NCBI GenBank assembly: GCA_003833135.1
Contig: QZLH01002198.1
Location: 1-10,000, forward strand
Source: Oehlia diaphana
Taxonomy: Eukaryota > Glomeromycota > Glomeromycetes > Glomerales > Glomeraceae
Direction: 5' to 3'
Length of the DNA stretch: 10,000 nt
The position numbers and the translations under genes are program-made. Below, one piece after another: positions 8,604 through 10,000 of the stretch (its first letter is position 1; the number at the start of each line of letters is the position of its first letter). Below the pieces are notes generated by a model, which saw nothing but the letters and a program-made list of their open reading frames with translations, made no database searches and had not been told where the DNA came from.

Positions 8604-8652
8604 ATGGACGTATTAAACTGGTTGTTACGGTTGTTACGACCGTTACGTCCAT
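8604..8652. repeat. Inverted repeat, 9-bp arms around GGTTGTTAC direct repeats
   Basis: ATGGACGTA at 8604-8612 and TACGTCCAT at 8644-8652 are perfect inverted arms. Between them are two direct copies of GGTTGTTAC, then a related ACCGTTACG. Direct and inverted copies of GTTACG-type words are packed into about 50 bp, which suggests a clustered binding site or a small foldback element. Confidence 0.6.
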
Positions 8653-9011
8653 GTCACTGACTTTATCTCTTATTTTTAGATTTACATATATGGATTATAT
8701 AGTAGTTTTCAAGGAAAAGGTAATACGACTTATATTTTTTGATGTAGAACTTATGATTCATATAATAGTAATTTAGGTCAAAAATACTTTTATTGTGAAA
8801 TTAATATTATGGATTGTTAACACACGAAAGTCTGGAAAGTGTGATGACAAAAATTGAACGTGCAAGATTATGAATATTAACTGATGTTACTTTATTCCAT
8901 TATGAATAGGTCGACTGCGGTTTATGGACACAGATCAGATTATCATTAGAATATTATGAATATTTTTAAGACACCAAGTTATGATCATTAACGAATTTCC
9001 CGGAAATTAAT

Positions 9012-9041
9012 ACCGTAAAGAACGATACCGTAAAGAACGAT
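9012..9041. repeat. Perfect 15-bp tandem duplication
   Basis: ACCGTAAAGAACGAT occurs twice head to tail with no mismatch, so the duplication is probably recent. Confidence 0.93.
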
Positions 9042-9239
9042 CATTTCAAGCAATTTTAGATAATCGTAAAATTTGTTGAGACGTTTAGCAAAGGTCACTA
9101 ATCTACTATCATTGAAAAAAGATTGAGATTTGCTCAAATTGTATTTAAGAATATTTCTTAAATTAGATGAAATCGAACTTCGAACATCAAAAGACAATGA
9201 GAATGAAAACAGTGAGGCAAGGGATAATGTAAGATTTGA

Positions 9240-9362
9240 CAAGATGATTTTGCAGATTACTTATAATGAGAATATGAGATAAGATTATTTTGTAGATTAC
9301 TTATAATGAGATAAGATTATTTTTAGATTACTTATAATGAGATAAGATTATTTGTAGATTAA
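9240..9362. repeat. Tandem array, 31-38 bp unit, about 3.6 copies
   Basis: The unit holds AGATAAGATTATTT, then TAGATTACTTATAATG. Copies begin near 9240, 9277, 9309 and 9340. The first is longer and more diverged (GATGATTTTGCAGATTAC) and the last is partial. The spacing of the later copies is 31 bp. No coding potential. Confidence 0.88.
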
Positions 9363-9671
9363 GAAAATTACAAAAACCAATTTCGTTTTTCAAAAATTAA
9401 TTCTACTGAAATAGAGATTATAAGATATGATTAAGGTTTATTATACTATTGTATGTTATTGTACGGGAATACCTCTACGTATCAAAGATTGACGTACTCG
9501 AGAAATGACCGATCAATCCGATCACGTGTGAAACTAGAGCGTTATTTATGAATTTGCCCACAGAGTCTTTTATTCATAATTTCATGTAACCAATTCATAA
9601 GATCTTGTATTTATTACAAAAATTTCTTATTTTTACCGCCAAATCATTAAGTGTTTGCTACCTCCTACAGT

Positions 9672-9801
9672 CCTACTATATCAGAGGTTGGTGACAATAT
9701 CAAAGATTCAAGAAATAATGCGTTTCCTATATATTTATGAAGAGTTATTAGACGAATATGACAAGACAAAACCTAAACCTTTTCATAAAAAGTATAGTAG
9801 G
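9672..9801. repeat. Inverted repeat pair CCTACTATA / TATAGTAGG
   Basis: Nine-base arms at 9672-9680 and 9793-9801 enclose about 112 bp of non-coding AT-rich DNA. They could be terminal inverted repeats of a small element, but nine bases at this spacing is weak. Confidence 0.3.
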
Positions 9802-9854
9802 GTGTTATAATAGTAAATTATATATTGGCGCATCGACCCGAAAAATTCACTTAA

Positions 9855-9864
9855 ATCACGTGAT
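9855..9864. promoter_or_regulatory. ATCACGTGAT palindrome (E-box / CACGTG type)
   Basis: A perfect 10-bp palindrome with a CACGTG core, the site type bound by bHLH factors such as Cbf1 or Pho4 in fungi. A second CACGTG lies at 9523-9528. No target gene is seen within the window. Confidence 0.35.
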
Positions 9865-9887
9865 TGTACATAGTTCATCTATTTTTA

Positions 9888-9914
9888 ACACATTGTACAC
9901 ATTGTACACATTGT
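9888..9914. repeat. 9-bp tandem repeat, ACACATTGT x3
   Basis: Three perfect head-to-tail copies of ACACATTGT; the junctions create TGTACA palindromes. Confidence 0.92.
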
Positions 9915-10000
9915 ATTACTGATCCCACTAATTCCGAAGTTCCAAGTTCCAATTTCTAAAACGGCAAAATCAAAATCATTAAAATTTTTAAAATAATTAT

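Larger units (their letters stand above)
7630..8990. other. Intergenic region with inverted repeats, no supported gene
   Basis: Short ORFs on both strands lack protein-like composition. The notable content is the foldback at 7997-8052, the inverted repeats at 8535-8550 and 8604-8652, and the T9-A12 junction at 8392-8412. Confidence 0.45.
9363..10000. other. AT-rich region to the window edge, possible upstream region
   Basis: No supported gene. It holds two CACGTG words (9523-9528 and 9857-9862), an inverted repeat pair at 9672-9680 and 9793-9801, and a 9-bp tandem repeat. A cluster of such words near the right edge could belong to the promoter of a gene beyond the window, but nothing in the window proves it. 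Confidence 0.4.

Noticed and set aside
8988..9242. Minus-strand 84-codon Ser/Leu-rich ORF
   Set aside because: Low-complexity translation of AT-rich DNA. Its VLYGIVLYGI end merely reads through the 15-bp tandem duplication.
9932..9955. Heat-shock element from TTCCGAAGTTCCAAGTTCC
   Set aside because: The spacing of the TTC and GAA units does not match the alternating 5-bp register of a heat-shock element.

Overview
The window looks like nuclear DNA of an early-diverging fungus, most probably an arbuscular mycorrhizal (Glomeromycotina, Rhizophagus-like) genome. It is strongly AT-rich with many homopolymer T/A runs. It carries a thiolase gene cut by seven short GT-AG introns (64 to 107 nt). It also carries a decayed FAR1/MULE-type transposase gene of the kind abundant in Rhizophagus. 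The organism call is inference from composition, intron style and remembered protein families, not from a search.

Layout. 1-206 is a tandem array of four 51-52 bp units, each junction holding a short palindrome. 421-690 is a second, compound tandem array built from two short modules. 700-947 is a GC-richer block with a nearly open minus-strand frame of unknown identity. 948-2152 (minus) is a heavily mutated FAR1-like/MULE transposase pseudogene with one recognisable intron, many stops and frameshifts, and an end close to the first catalytic Asp of the expected DDE domain. 2153-2902 is AT-rich intergenic sequence with small tandem repeats and the poly(A) signal of the next gene.

2903-4675 (minus) is the only intact gene I can support: an 8-exon, 396-residue cytosolic acetyl-CoA C-acetyltransferase (acetoacetyl-CoA thiolase, ERG10 type), first enzyme of the mevalonate/ergosterol pathway. 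Every exon junction keeps the reading frame and all four catalytic residues are present. A TATA box lies about 90 nt upstream of its ATG, next to a GC-richer block (4780-4985).

4986-10000 holds no gene I can support. It contains one decayed coding fragment (5867-6161), an unresolved 104-codon ORF (7315-7629, minus), several foldback or inverted-repeat structures, short tandem repeats and long T-A homopolymer junctions. This reads as a repeat-rich, gene-poor intergenic region with old transposon debris.

I found no convincing undescribed biological system. The most interesting material is the decay pattern of the FAR1-like pseudogene (stops mostly where family memory predicts Trp), its junction with the GC-rich block, and the two structured tandem arrays at the left edge.
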